Assembly: GCA_015680685.1 (NCBI GenBank)
Contig: MNCI01004660.1
Coordinates: forward strand, 459,589 to 523,588
DNA: 64,000 bases
Direction of reading: 5' to 3'
From: Gnetum montanum
Lineage: Eukaryota > Streptophyta > Gnetopsida > Gnetales > Gnetaceae
Shown: positions 43,662 through 56,166 of the stretch, piece after piece
Layout of the letters: the number at the start of each line of letters is the position of its first letter
Position numbering within the stretch: position 1 is the first letter of the stretch
Notes under the pieces: generated by a model
What the model was told of the DNA's origin: nothing
What the model saw: only the letters and a program-made list of their open reading frames with translations
The model's database searches: none
Program-made: the position numbers and the translations under genes

Positions 43662-45630
43662 CAGAACATACGATCAACGATACATATCCCTAGTTCTGAT
43701 GCCCGTGAACACCAGCTGTTCACAGAGGGAACAACCACTTATGCCAAGGATGGGCACTTAGATCGTCACCATGATTGGGGCCATAGCAATCGAAGAGAAG
43801 GTAAGAAACATTGTTATGGCAATGGTTTCTCTTCTTCTTCCCCTTCTTCACACCACTCACCCTCTACTTCCACATATGGGCGCAACCATCATAAACATAA
43901 AGGTGAGAATAAAGGTAAAAAGGATGAGAGACCTCGACGGGAAAGTCAAGAGAGAGGAAAAGCACAAGGATGTAGGGAGAGTAGGGAACAACACAGACAT
44001 CACAGGTGTCATGAAGTATGCTTGACATAACGAAGGCAGTTAGGATTCCCACAAGGCATTTAAAGGATAGTCAGATCAAATGATTAGACATGAATAACAT
44101 CCCACGATTTGAAGGGGGATACAATGCTGATTTGCAAAATCATTTACAGGCACTCCATGATGCCTATGCCTAAAAGAATATAGAAAATGAGTGGCAAAAA
44201 CTTAAGTTGTTCCCAAGGACACTCACCAAAGAAGCAGAGAGCTAGTACCCATCCTTAGAACTGGAAACCATCAGGAGGTGGAGTACGATGCTAGAACTAT
44301 TCAATGAAAAGTATCAAATGTACTCCAGAGTTTCCAATTTGTGTAAGCAGATCCAAGGCTAGAAGCAAGGTCATCACGAACCCTTGGATGCTACCATGGC
44401 CTACTACTACACATTGTTACATCGTTGCTCGGGCCATGGGTATGCTCAACGGGATCAACTTCGCCACATCGTGGATGGGCTAAGGCATGAAACTAGAAGA
44501 ACCCTTGGGACTTATGCCCAAGGGCGATTATCAAAACTTAAATCCCATGAAGTTCATAGCTTTTTGGAACAAGTAGAAAATGAAGAAGGTGAGCTATGAA
44601 AAAGGAAAAGTGTGGAAGAGTACAACGGCGATCCCTCCTTTAGAAAGAAGGGAGTGAAGTTTTGTGATGAAGAGGATGAGTCACCACTCGAAGAGTTGAT
44701 GAAGCGGAAAACCCTGCCGATCCAAAAATTAACAACAAAATAGCGGCTAAGGTAGATGACATATGGAGTTCCGTAAACTCTAAAATAGAAACCATCTTAA
44801 AAATTGTAGAAGAGTCTAAGGTAGAACAAAGTAGTGACAAATGTAAGAAAAAGTGGAGAGATTTAGGCCCTGAACATAACAAGGGTAAGGGAAAAATCAC
44901 TAACTCCGATGTGGCTGTAGATTCTAACACAGATGATGATGGTGGATGTGAGATCTGCCACTATGACCATCCTAAGGGATGTTGCCCCATTATCTCATAT
45001 CTACAGGAGTCTTGGGTGTATGCACTTAATCCAAGATGCAACCAATGGCAAACACCCCGAAGGTTACCTTATCCACAAGGTAACCCAAGGTAGTTCCACC
45101 AACCACTAACGTATTATCCAAGTGGAACCTCCCCACAGCCCATCGGACAACATCAATAGTGGCAATACCCACAATCATGTGGGATGCCATCGCCGAAACA
45201 TCAATACCCTTACCAGCAGCCTGACCTTTATGGATATTATGTGCAGCAGACAATTTTTCCAAGTGACTCTATGAGTCACTCAACTCCCAACCATCACTAC
45301 CAAGTTTAGGAGTACTTCAAAAGGACTCCTTCTCCTCTGGGAGACACTCCATACCCACACCATCCTCCTAATCCATCTGCACCTCTTCCACCACAAGTAG
45401 TTCCTGTAACACCTCCTGCTCCAACAATGCAAGGGAAACTTCCTCTCCAACTGCAGCAATGTCACGCTATGAGAGCTATGAATATCCAACATGCTGCTAG
45501 TTCTAATAACTGTAAAAAGAGAAGATCTTACTTTAGAACCAAAAGCCCAAACAAACTCTCGCAACAAGTGGTTGACCCCATGTACACTCCTCCACCATCT
45601 AACACTTTGGAGCACCCTTCAGTTCAATAG
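43662..45630 (+). pseudogene. B1 gag, 3' part
   Basis: It continues the frame from 25667. First comes a His/Arg/Ser/Lys-rich region (43690-44020; RHHDWGHSNRREGKK, then a Ser-rich block and Lys/Arg/Glu repeats). A capsid-like core follows (about 44090-44620): NNIPRFEGGYNADLQNHL, WQKLKLFPRTLTKEAE, then LFNEKYQMYS and DQLRHIVDGLRHETRRTLG. After that come LEEL.KRKTLPIQK (44680), a zinc knuckle CEICHYDHPKGCC at 44947, and a Pro/Tyr/Gln-rich tail. Stops and a few frame changes are present. It would form particles; no enzyme other than protease follows. Confidence 0.82.
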
Positions 45631-45648
45631 AGCGTAACGCATACGGTT

Positions 45649-46110
45649 ATGTTAACGCATACCGTAACCAATTGGATCAAGGTAGGCCATCTTCCTAGGA
45701 AAGTAACTGACCTTGGGAGTCCCTTAATCTATTTACAGATTGTCGAAAATGAACCACATAGGGCTCTTCTTGACTCAGGTTCCGGAGTCAACTTAATTTC
45801 ACAAGAGATGTATCACACCTGGAACCTACCCCAACTTAAGAAGAGCAACATTCAACTAGAGCTGGTAGACCAGTCCATCACCATTCCCTTGGGATTGGTG
45901 GAGGACATCATTACCACTGTGTGTGGTTGGTCTTACCGAGCTGATTTTCTGGTGATTGAAGTAAATAATAATGAAGGGGACTTCCCGATTATAATTAGAA
46001 GGGCATGACTAAGCACAGTAGACACATGCCTTAGGATCCGTGATCTTTCCTTAAAAATATCTAAGATAAACATATGTGGAAAGATTGAGAAGAGAAAAGT
46101 TCCATGCATC
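45649..46110 (+). pseudogene. B1 aspartic protease
   Basis: An open run of 119 codons begins at 45649. The retropepsin active site LLDSGSGVNLIS has D42-S43-G44 intact. About 70 residues later comes the conserved second half (DFLVIEVNN, then FPIIIRRAW with W changed to a stop, then LSTVDTCLRIRD). The tail ends near 46110. It would process gag. The catalytic DSG is intact here, unlike in B0 (DSS) and family D (DFS). Confidence 0.85.
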
Positions 46111-48393
46111 ACATAGAGTGATTCATCAGGTGATGACATGGAGGAAATGCCTCCATGTAACAGGTGTGCCCACAAAACTTTGAACCAAAGATGCCTGTAT
46201 GTAGTAACCACACAAGTAGTAGACACCATGTGGTTGACAGCTACTCGAAGGAGCAACCAAATATGCATGGAATGAACTGAGGAAACCCATGCCCATAACA
46301 AAAGCATATATACATTGGAACATGAACATCGCCAACTTCCAACCCTTCATCTACCATCTTCAATTAGGATAAGTTGGACACTTCTTAGAAATTTAAACAT
46401 GCACTCATCATTTTAGATCTCTCCCTTACAAATCATTCATGGGGGAGATGATCACCTATGCTAACCATATAGGGCCCTCAGTTCTTTTAAGCTTTTGTTT
46501 TACAACATTTTTGTTTTACACATTTTTGTTTTACAAATTTCTTTAACTTTTCTAGTTTTTGTCTTACAAATTTCTTTAACTTTTCTAGTTTTTGTTTTAC
46601 AACATCGTTATCCTTTTTCCATTTTGTGTGTGTGTATATGTGATCCACCCTGCAATTTTGTCATCCAATAAGTGTTCAGAATGATGGTATGAACTATTTT
46701 CATATTAATTGCTAATGTTTGGTTTTTACCTTTAAGTTACAATGTTGATACTAAGGTATATTTCTTTTGATATGGTAGGCAATGAGTTCAGTCCATCCAC
46801 CCATCCACCAAGTTCTATGGTCTCTCTCGGCTTGGAAATGTATAGTCCCTTTCTAATAAGAACTTTAACAAATTGGTGACTGGGTATTTCTCAAACTAAG
46901 GAAGGACTCAAGGATTGCAAAGGATGTGACCTCAAGGGAACTTGATGTTTTTGTGTTGGCCATTCTCTTGGGTGCTTGGATATTTTCTTCTTGAGATTCT
47001 TACCATTCCGATGTTACCCAACTATTGGGAGCTAAGACAATAAAAATAAGGAGTCTTTGCATGGTTTGGTTCTCACGCAGTAAAACACAAAACAAAAAAC
47101 ACAAAAAAAGGTAAGAATTCAAAGCACACCCCTTAGACGAAATAAAATTTGGGCTTTAAGCATTGGTTATGGAACCAAAGTGTTCCCTCTAACTAAGGCC
47201 CTTCTCACTTTCCATTCTCTCCTTTGTTTCATCGGAATGGTGGTGGCTCTTTGGAGATGCATCCTTGTTATCCAAGTGGATGGTTCGGCCAAATGCATTG
47301 ATGCGAAGTCACTGGACATGGTTGGTTTGAGGCCGGAGTTGGAATGACACTTGCCAAGTCACATTAATCATAAAACACACAAGGGGTTGTACAGCACCTT
47401 ATTCTTGGGATTCCATTCCATTCTCTTCTCTTCATCCTTCTCTCCATGGTTCACCTCATTGTTGGCTATATCATTAGTGTATATATTTTGGTTGATGCAT
47501 TGTTTTCTTTTTGGTAAATTCTTGCGGTTAAGACTTTAACTCTTGTTCCAAATAACATTCTTGGAGCCTACGGACTCTTTGACTATGGGTCTGTCAGGGC
47601 ATTACGGGCATGTGCCTGCTTTGGGGAGGACCCACTGACATTCCTGTTTGGAGCATTTGTTAAATTCTTTCCCTTAATATTTTATAATTAATTATTATTT
47701 TTTTCATTACCATCTTGACATTCCTTTCATCAATGCTATAGTTTCCCCTTTTTATCTATCTTTCTTAATCCTTTCCTTTCTCCATTCTAACGCTATCGGA
47801 GGTTCATGATTAGTCATGGGGGTATGAGGCTCAATTTTTTTGATTTTCTCCTAGACCCAAAATTTTTGATTTTCTTTGTAACCCCTACACCTTTGGTAGT
47901 CATCATTAATATATCCCCAGATCCATATTAGCAATACCATAACCTAGCCAATGAACCTACACCGAAGCAAGGTATTAATTGCATAATGATTCATTTACAC
48001 TTGCTAATACAAGATTGTGTTGTGTGTGTAGATGGTGATCATACAAAAAACGGATTGGATCTAGAGCTGAAGAAAACATTTGGAATAGAGCAATGCTGGA
48101 AGTAGCTATGCAAGGAGCAAGATGGATAGCGCGCTTACCGAAGGACAATGAAAAACGCAATCTTGGCATTGGCAGTAGCAACACTTCTTTCTATCTCTCT
48201 CTTTCTCTCAAGTTGTGAACAAAGGCTTGATCTCATTGTAATAAGGTGTTCACCCTTGTTGTCATGAAAACCATTTTTTTCAAGTCTTGTAATGATGATC
48301 CGTTCACCTGTCATCCCATTAGTTCCATTCCCCTCAATAATTCCATACCTTCCTAATATTATTGTCAGGAACTTGAGGACGAGTTTTCATTCA
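46111..48393 (+). other. B1 3' non-coding region, no RT or integrase
   Basis: About 2.3 kb between the protease and the right LTR with no RT, RNase H or integrase motif in any frame. A gggggagatgatcacctatgctaa stretch at 46440 recurs reverse-complemented near 52260 in B2, so the region is a genuine element part. It contains tttttgttttacaaatttctttaac repeats and T-rich blocks. Confidence 0.75.
46485..46615. repeat. Short tandem repeat in B1 3' region, about 33-bp unit
   Basis: Three to four copies of a unit containing tttttgttttac and aaatttctttaacttttctag. The last two full units are almost identical. Confidence 0.85.
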
Positions 48394-48405
48394 GTGATGG
48401 GGGTA
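48394..48405 (+). other. Polypurine tract of B1
   Basis: GTGATGGGGGTA lies directly before the TG of the right LTR. Its mirror (TACCCCCAC) lies next to the B2 LTR at 50330. Confidence 0.75.
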
Positions 48406-49376
48406 TGATGAGACGCAATATCGCATGCACTTCAATATCGCGTACACGATATTGCGGCCGTCACGATATCATGTCATCCCCTGTGATATCGCATACACGA
48501 TATCGTGGTCCATTGTCAAATCTATAAATAAGAGGCAGCACTCCCCTTATTTCCCATCCTAGGCTAAAAGTAGGAAAACTCTGGCAGTTTGATCACTCCA
48601 AAGATAGAATATTTTCCATGTGCCCATAGTAGGAGTCCCCAAGTGAACGGATCTTTATTCGAGCAGCTTTATACCTAAACGCAAGTTGTGTACGGCAATA
48701 AAGACGAGCTTTGTGGATAAACCTTGTAGTGCATGGAATAGGATTTATTACATGTTATTTCTTACATGTTATTTATTACCTGCATTAGCATGGCATGAGT
48801 ATGACTTGATTACGAGCATTGATGAATGTGTACGGCTAGTCAAGGAATCAGCTACTCATCGCGATTAGTCTCTCACCCTCAACTCCTAGAACGTGGGATG
48901 AGTATGAATTGATTACAAGCATCTACGGGTGTGTACAGCTAGTTAAGGAATTAGTTGCTCATCATGTTTAGGCTAGTTAAGTGTCTCAGTATGACCACTT
49001 CGAGCACGTGCATTACGTGTGGTGACCCTAGTAACGATTAGTGTTTGGTAGCCACAATTGCATAGTTTAGGGTGTGTATGGTAGTGGGAATCGATGTTGA
49101 TGCTAGTTAATTTAGACTTAGAACATTAGTTAGAGCTAGTTAGCTTTCTCAACCCTTCACCTCATAGCGTAGGAGAAAAAGACCATAAAAATCATGTACC
49201 TCGAACTTACTTAACTATACAGCATGACAACAACAAGTAAGTCTGGGAAGAAAATGAATGATTAACCCCAAGTGTTCCATGCGGCTTGTAGGCATTTAGT
49301 CTGCGAAGTTCGACCAGATCGTGCTTGCTACCCTCGTTTCGTATGGTTGAGTGTAGGGGTACCTCGCCACTCATCA
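48406..49376 (+). mobile_element. 3' LTR of B1, 971 bp
   Basis: It runs TGATGAGACG to CTCATCA. The TATA box is at 48523-48530. It is nearly collinear with 24084-25041 from the TATA box to the end. U3 has gatatcgcg/cgatattgcgg palindromes (48416-48515). Confidence 0.88.
48416..48515. repeat. CGATATCG palindrome cluster in B1 right U3
   Basis: Five or more copies of atatcgc / cgatatcgtg within 100 bp, directly upstream of the TATA box. The left LTR has only one (24169-24178) and otherwise carries ctacgct-type palindromes. Confidence 0.85.
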
Positions 49377-49488
49377 ATCCTAGTTAAGCCATTGCCCATG
49401 CTAAAGAAACAACTCCTAACCTAATTATAGTTATTATGATGTGGGTATCGTTAGTTCATACTATTTCTAAAATTAAATATTATAGTAG
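49377..49488. other. 112-bp spacer between B1 and B2 LTRs
   Basis: Not recognised. It does not continue the C1 element that precedes B1 on the left, so B1 is not a simple insertion into C1. Confidence 0.5.
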
Positions 49489-50329
49489 TGATGAGCCATA
49501 AAGTACCCCTACACCTAACCATACGAATCACTAAGGCATTCATGCATGATCTAGTCGAATTTCATGGACCTATAATTCTCTAGTGCACTAATTCTCTAAG
49601 AAGTGAAATGGGCATTAAGAATGTTCATTGTCTTCCCAAGCTAAAGGATATGGTTTAAGTGTAATTGAGGTACCTGATTTTTATCATTTTTATGTTTTGT
49701 AAGTTTAATCACCTACAACAAGAATGGAAGGTAGAGGAATTTAATATCTAATTATTCTACTAGGTAGCTAGCATAACACAAGTACCCGTTCCCACTTTCC
49801 AGACACATCCTAAACACGTATAGTGCTACTAGGCTATCAAAAGTTAAGCATTTCTAGGTTACCAAGTGCTACACATATGCTTGAGGTGGTCATGCTTGTG
49901 TTCATTAATAATTACAAATTAATTACTTAATTGAAGCACATTGAAATGAAGTGCATGAATATTAGATGCATCAAGGAAACATTAATCTATTCTTAGTGCT
50001 GCAAGGATGATCAAAAGGATTGATTTTTATTCCTGTCACACTGTTGTGCTCAGGTACATCAATGCTTGAACAAAGATTTGTACACACTCAGATTCTTGCT
50101 ATCGGCACTTAGAAAATATTCTAACTCTAGAGAAAACAAACTATAAAATCTTTGCTAACTATGACAAAAACTATGAAAAAATTATTGAAAATCGTGAACC
50201 CAAGCGCTATATTTATGGGCTAGCATATACCCCATGATATCAATCATTCAACATTGTATTGTAGGCTCCAACATTGGGTATCTGATGTTGAGGCTTCAAT
50301 ATCAAAGCTAGTCAAATGGTGACTCATCA
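49489..50329 (-). mobile_element. 3' LTR of B2 (family B-like), 841 bp
   Basis: It runs TGATGAGCCA to CTCATCA on +, and its content is the reverse complement of the family B LTR (gtacccctacacctaaccatacg near the left end; the rc of ctttattcgag-like and gtaggag-like strings in the middle). A TATA-like ATAAATATA reads on the minus strand at 50209-50217. It is followed by a polypyrimidine tract, making it a 3' LTR on the minus strand. Confidence 0.82.
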
Positions 50330-52412
50330 TACCCCCACGACTAAATGAAAACTCATCCTTGAGTGAAGAAGAGGAAGAACAAGTTCCTTACTAAATATTG
50401 GGAAGGTATGGAATTATTAACTAACATACAAATTGACTCAGATGAAACAATAGACTCTAAGTGCCCAAGTGTACGAAGTTACAATATTTACAAAATTAGT
50501 TGTTCATGATAAGAGAAGTAAATACCCTAGATAAAATGACGTCGAACACCTCTTAGTAGCTGAAGAGTGAGAGAGAAGATCCAACGATCATGAACTACCC
50601 TTGTTGTGTGGTATGGTCGCATCATCCTTAGTAAAGATAGTTCCACTTCTAGTCCATGCTTCCCACTACAATCAAAACAAAATCATGAATTAGTATGCAA
50701 TGTGTAACACATAGTTGTTAAGTACCTTGTCTCATTTATGTGATTGTGATAGACTGATTCATTTAGGAGTGTTAGTAAGAAGACTAAGAAATAGGGTAAA
50801 ATAGATAAGTGGTTTGTCAAATTTGTAAAATTTCTACATAAGGAAATATTTAAAGAGGATGTAAGAATTCACAACAATGAAAAGGAAAGTTCATTGAAAA
50901 ATGTTATGAAGATTCATACAATTGGATGTCATTGATGAGGTAAACAAAAGGATTTCATTGTAAGTGGATCCTTCCCAAAGTAGGAATAGGCCTTTTATTG
51001 TCCTTGAATAAATTCAAATAAAGGAGTCCATGGGCCTCATGGATGATTAATGACTATGGAAGGTTAAGTAAAAAAACCTAGAAGACACTACCTAAGAATT
51101 TTGACACATCAAACTAGGACATCAAAAAAGAACATGAAACTAGTAGTGAGGTGAAACATGAAAAGCATAGATGAACAAGAGAGAGTTGAATGGAGTTCCT
51201 GATTAAGGTCACATGAAGTCCTTGTGAATTTTATGGTTAAATGACTTGATAAGATCCATCCTTAGTCTAGACCAAAACCAACCACATTCAATGAGTTTTC
51301 ATTGTCATTCTAGGACTAGTCCATCCCCTAAGACACAAGAGTGCTTCCACAAAACAACCACCATTCCTTATATGAAAATAAAGGAGAAGTAGGAAGTGAG
51401 GAAAGGCCTTAGTTAGAGGGGACATTTAGGCATGGGTAACATATCTTTCTAGCCCCATAACTAGTGCTTGTAGCTTGTTTATTTTGTCTAAGGGGTGTGC
51501 TTTGAATTCCCATCATTTGTTTTTTTTTTTTTTTTTTGAAATGGGAATCACACCATGAAAAGACTTCTTTTTTTTATTATCTCTAAGGTGTGTGTTTTGA
51601 ATTCCCATTGTGTTCTCTTTTTTTTTTTATGAGAACCACACCATGCAAAGACTTATTCAACTTTCTTTATTGGTCAACATGGAATGATAAGAAATCCATG
51701 CAAGCACACATGCACCCAAGCAATTAGAAAAGCACAAAGAACACTGAATCCCTTTAAATTCACACCCTATTCAAACCTTTGAATTCTTTCCAATTCTAGA
51801 AACTACCAAAGTCACAAATTCATTATGGTTTTGTTAATGAAAAAGGTATTGCACATTTCTAGAATAAAAAAAACCATAGAGTTTGTGGATGGATGGATAT
51901 TGTGGACTCACTACCTAGTGCATGAAAAGAAACCATGTCTTTGTTATCAGTAACAAAATTTAAAGCTAGAATCTAGACACCAACAATCAAATAACAACAT
52001 AGTACATACCACCATTAAGCAAAAAATTACCATTGTGCCTATCACTTATTAACAAAAAGTTAGAAAATCGCACTACAGTAAAAGAAAATATAAAAGAAAG
52101 TGTAAAATATTCAAGAAATAAAAAATGTAATAATGATGTTGTAAAACAAAAATTAGAAAAGATTAATAACATGAAAATAAAAATATTTAAACTAAAGAAT
52201 GTGTAAAACAAGAAGTTGCAAAACAAAACTGTGTAAAACAAAAATGGTAAAAAATTGAGGAGCTAGTTATATAGTTAACATTGGTGGCCATCTCCCCCAT
52301 GACTGAGTTGAAGGAAGGAGATCCAAAATATTGAGTGTGGTTGTCTATCTAATGAGGCATTTGTTGAATTATCTAGCTTATGCTCATGGAATGGTTTAAC
52401 ATGTTGTATGTT
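50330..52412 (-). other. B2 3' non-coding region
   Basis: The reverse complement of this region shares landmarks with 46430-48400 of B1: the polypurine tract and gacgagttttcatt next to it, the ggggtgtgctttgaattc stretches (51490, 51590), and ctcccccatgac near 52300. No coding domain. It is cut by the C2 LTR, whose 5-bp left flank is ATGTT. Confidence 0.72.
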
Positions 52413-54116
52413 TGTAGCGATCGAAAATTTCGATGGCTGGAACACCGAGAGGATATCCGACGAAACAGTTTAACCTTGGATCTGTGCGAGGGCTGTGCTG
52501 GAGAAAACAGACTCGGGGTACCTTGAATGGTCTGGTCGATAGGGACTTAACTAGTGTAATCTTAACCTTAGGTAAATGTTTTACTTCAGAAACGATGCTC
52601 CTAACGTAATATGATGATCATTAAATGCATTGAGATGAAGATGATGCAAAATATGATGATAATAAATAGAAAAGTAAAGCAAACTAGAGTGAGAGAATGC
52701 ACTGCTTCAAGATCATAGCTTCAGTTATTTGTCTTGCTTGAAAGATGTATAACACATTATACAATGTTGAAGGCACACAGAGGAATCAAGAGTAACTAGC
52801 GTGCTCAAGAGAAAATTCCAACTATGCCAGTCAATGCAAAATGCCAACAAGCCAACTACTCTTGTTAGTATGAAGATACTGATTCTTTTTTTTATCAAAA
52901 AGCCCACCCTTTGAGTATTGTCTACTAAGGTATTTATAGGGCCAAGAGTAGATCAGAAATGAGGCCTGAATGCCACATGTCTTGGACCCCACACTATGCA
53001 AACATGATGGTACTATGTAGGAATGTTGTGTCGGTCACGAACTTTACTACACTATAACCATGTTGTCAAAACTTCGCATGCTGAAATTTAGTGTGCTAAC
53101 AATGCAAGAAAAAATGGAGTCTCTGAACTAGGGCTACGTCTTCCCTATCCTTATGAATAGGATCAAGTGTAGCAATAAATATTGGGGGATGGACTAAGGG
53201 GTATGACAAAGTGGAACAAATTCGTTGATCACGGTGGGCTTAGTTATTGCTAACAAGCTATAGAGCTAGTTGAAGATGTTCTGATGCCTCTATCAACCTT
53301 ACATCACTTACGCTATCAAGCACATTGACGTAGCATAGCTTCTTGCTACACTATGCTATGCCATGTAGCGTAGCATAGCGTAGTTCCCTATTTGAGCAAG
53401 AAACTTGCATTGGAGTCGATAGCATTTTTTGGAAACCTTGGTGCACATCAAGTTAATCTTTGGAGCATTTTATTGATTTACATATTTGCTACGCTATGCT
53501 ATGCTACATAGCAGAGCAACCAATGTAACATGCATTTCTGTCAAAATTATAGAGTTTCACAAGAAAACTTTGCTTGTGGTCTAAGGGCCAATTGAGACAG
53601 GGTAGTTTTAAAAGTCAAAATGCTATTAGATGCAATCCTTTTACCGAAGCTACTTGGAAGAGGAGTCTTTGCATGTTTCGCCTTTGCTATGCTGTGCTAC
53701 GCTATGTAGCGTAGCATTGTGTAGCATCCTGTGTTGGCTGAATTCTATCTTTGCCTTCCATGAACATCTTGCCAAAACTTGTATTTAGATTCTTGATTGA
53801 TTTTTCAAAAGCTTGCTACACTACATAGCATAGCATAGCGTAGCAGACGTCTCCATTAGAAAACTTGCTAAACTATGTTGTCCATCATGAACACCATCAA
53901 CAACTCCATACATGGTATCTGGGTAGACTCTTAGCCAAGCCAACTATCCATTTGGGCAATTTGGTGAGTCCAACAAGTCTTCTAGTCTTGGAAGTAGAAA
54001 ACTTGCTAGACTGGACCCTCAGTGTGAACTATCATGATGTTGCACTTGTGGAAATCCTTGCCTAAGTTTCAAGACTCTGCTGGAACATGAGAGTCTTGAA
54101 ATTTTATGGTGTTTCA
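52413..54116 (-). mobile_element. 3' LTR of C2 (family C), 1704 bp
   Basis: It runs TGTAGCGATC to GTGTTTCA, collinear with the C1 LTR. The TATA box is at 52931-52938 (minus). Palindromic gctacgcta/tagcgtagc clusters lie near 53330-53380, 53490-53520, 53690-53725 and 53815-53845. Confidence 0.9.
53325..53850. repeat. Palindromic ACGCTA/TAGCGT clusters in C2 U3
   Basis: Four clusters of overlapping tgctatgc, gctacgctatg and tagcgtagcat strings, 30-50 bp each, in the same relative positions as in C1. Confidence 0.88.
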
Positions 54117-54136
54117 CTAGCCCCTCTTTGTCAACA
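54117..54136 (-). other. Polypurine tract of C2
   Basis: CTAGCCCCTCTTTGTCAACA on + reads as a minus-strand purine tract, matching C1 and A. Confidence 0.78.
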
Positions 54137-54700
54137 TCTAGAGGATAGGCCCAAGAGACACCCACAAAGAATACAAAACACCATAAAAGAAAAGACACTA
54201 ACATCACTCTTCAGTAATCATCCAAATGTCACTTAGTTATGCTTGAGAGTGCCAGGATAGTCATGTAGGGAAAGGGAAAAGGGTGGACCTTTGGGAAAAG
54301 TTTTAGGAAGGGAAAGATGTATCATAGTGTGGTCCCTCGTTGGAGTGCTTGTGAGGGAGTTGATATGCATGGGCATCTTTTCTTTTGTAGGCTTTTGACC
54401 TCTCATCGGAATGTTTAGAGATGGTCATTGTGAAACAGCTGATGTGCCATTCGTTTTGGATACGGTTTTTTTTTGAGCTTTTGGTCTTTTTATACTTTTC
54501 TTTTGTTGTTTTGCCATGTTCATTTGTGAACAACCTTGTTGCAAGATAGGTGTTTCCTCCCCAGGATGAGCTGTGTTACATTCTCCTGGGACTTTGACCT
54601 ATCTACAGATGCTTCCCATGCAATGAGCTATGTTACACGCATCATGGACTTTGTGGTTGAGCATATGGAAAGGCTTTACAGGCATTAGGAAAAATTGTAA
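54137..54700 (-). other. C2 3' untranslated region, shortened
   Basis: It follows the C1 UTR to about 18790 and then jumps to the equivalent of about 20240, so the repeat array found in C1 is missing here (a deletion). Confidence 0.65.
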
Positions 54701-55640
54701 AAAAAGAGGAAATATTGCTTGATTCTGCCAATTTTTTGTGCATGCTCCTCCTCTATGGAGTTGAGGTCAATGATCCTTGCCTCATTATTCTGGGCTTCAT
54801 CCATGATGTTTGATAGGATCATTCGAAGAAATGGTACTTGCAACTCAAGAGGTAATACCACTTTAGATTTGTAAACAAGACTATAAGGAGTTTTATCTAT
54901 TGCCATTCTGCATGTTGTTCTGTAAGCCCATAGCACATAGAGGATTTGTTCATGCCATTGCTTGTTGTTGTTGCTAAGCATTTTCTTGAGCAAGTTGATG
55001 ATGGCTTTATTCATAACTTCTACCTATCCATTTGCCTGCAGGTAATATGGTGATGAGAAAGATTGCCTAATGCTAAGGTTTCTATAGAAGATTTTGGTTT
55101 TTTCACTACTAAACTGTGGCCTTTTCTCAGTCACAATAGTCATGGGAAGCCCAAACCTTGTCACTATGTTATCCAATATAAGTAGTCTTTCTCAAGGGGA
55201 TAACGTCTACCCACTTTGTAAAGTACTCAGTGGCGGTGATGATGAAGCTATGCCCTACAGAATACTTAGGTGTGATAGGTCCTATAATGTCTAGTCCCCA
55301 TCATTGGAATGACCACGTGATCTGTGTAGGGTGCAATTCAGTAGGTGAAATTTGTATAAGATTTGCATATCATTGGCACGTGTCACAAGTTTTAGCCTTG
55401 GCAAGGAAATCTCGTTCCATGTGAGGCCAGTAATATCCTAGGTGTCTAATTTTGCTACCATGGCCCTGGGGGCTATGTGTCCACTACATAGTCCTTCGTG
55501 GACTTCATTGATGATCTTTTCCGCTTGGTCCTCATTTATGCATGCTAGCAATATCCCATCAAATGGGCATTTGCATAAGGCATTATCTCCCATAAGTACA
55601 TATTGCTAAGCAGACTTTTTGATCGCATCCCTTTGGATAG
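54701..55640 (-). pseudogene. C2 integrase, broken
   Basis: The C-terminal part (54685-55014) is open and has MNKAIINLLKKML, WHEQILYVLWAYRTT, TPYSLVYKS and LDEAQNN-like ends, matching element A. Near 55115 the second catalytic motif reads TEKRPQF where TDNGPQF is expected, so the Asp is lost. Upstream parts (55160-55640) match the core and the zinc-binding region in several frames. Confidence 0.8.
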
Positions 55641-56166
55641 ATGTTAAACTGTGTGGGGATTTTCCATGTTGCAAATAGGCTTTAATGTGGGAGTACCACT
55701 CTTAGGTGTCGATAGCACTTACAAAGGCTATGTGTACGGCTTGAGTGATAGGCTCCGTACACTTGATTATCGAGGTAGGCAAGGTTGCGAACAAGTGTGG
55801 TGTCACATTTAATGCTAATGTGGCCAAGGCATCTGCTATGGTGTTCTCATTGAATGCCATGTGTTGGACATCTATTGTGGCAAACTGTTTGAAAAAACAT
55901 TTGGCTAGGTCACAATAGGGTTGCAGATGAGTAGCTTTGCAGGCATATACCTCAGTGATTTAATTGACGACAAGTTGGGAGTCACCTCGAATTTCCAAAT
56001 GTTGAATTTTTAATTGTTGGGATACTAAGAGGCCTCTTAGGAGTCCTTTGTGCCTAGCCACATTTTTCACACAAAGGAATGCGAAGCGATAAGTGAAGGG
56101 TTGCATATTTCCTGAGGGAAATGAAATGATGGTGACAGCATTGCCACCTCGTAGAGTTGAGGTGCC
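55641..56166 (-). pseudogene. C2 second RNase H (aRNH), split by A2
   Basis: Reading from 56166 leftwards: TSTLRGGNAVTIISFPSG, PFTYRFAFLCVKNVARHKGLLRGLLVS (element A has NIAEYEGLL; the catalytic Glu position reads Arg), and LEIRGDSQLVVN with its Asp intact. The frame begins abruptly at the TG of the A2 LTR, which replaces the expected FDGAS start. Confidence 0.8.

Noticed and set aside
48416-48515. CGATATCG palindromes as a replication origin or binding array
   Set aside because: They sit in U3 of an LTR and fit the pattern of the other LTR palindromes; no independent evidence for an origin.
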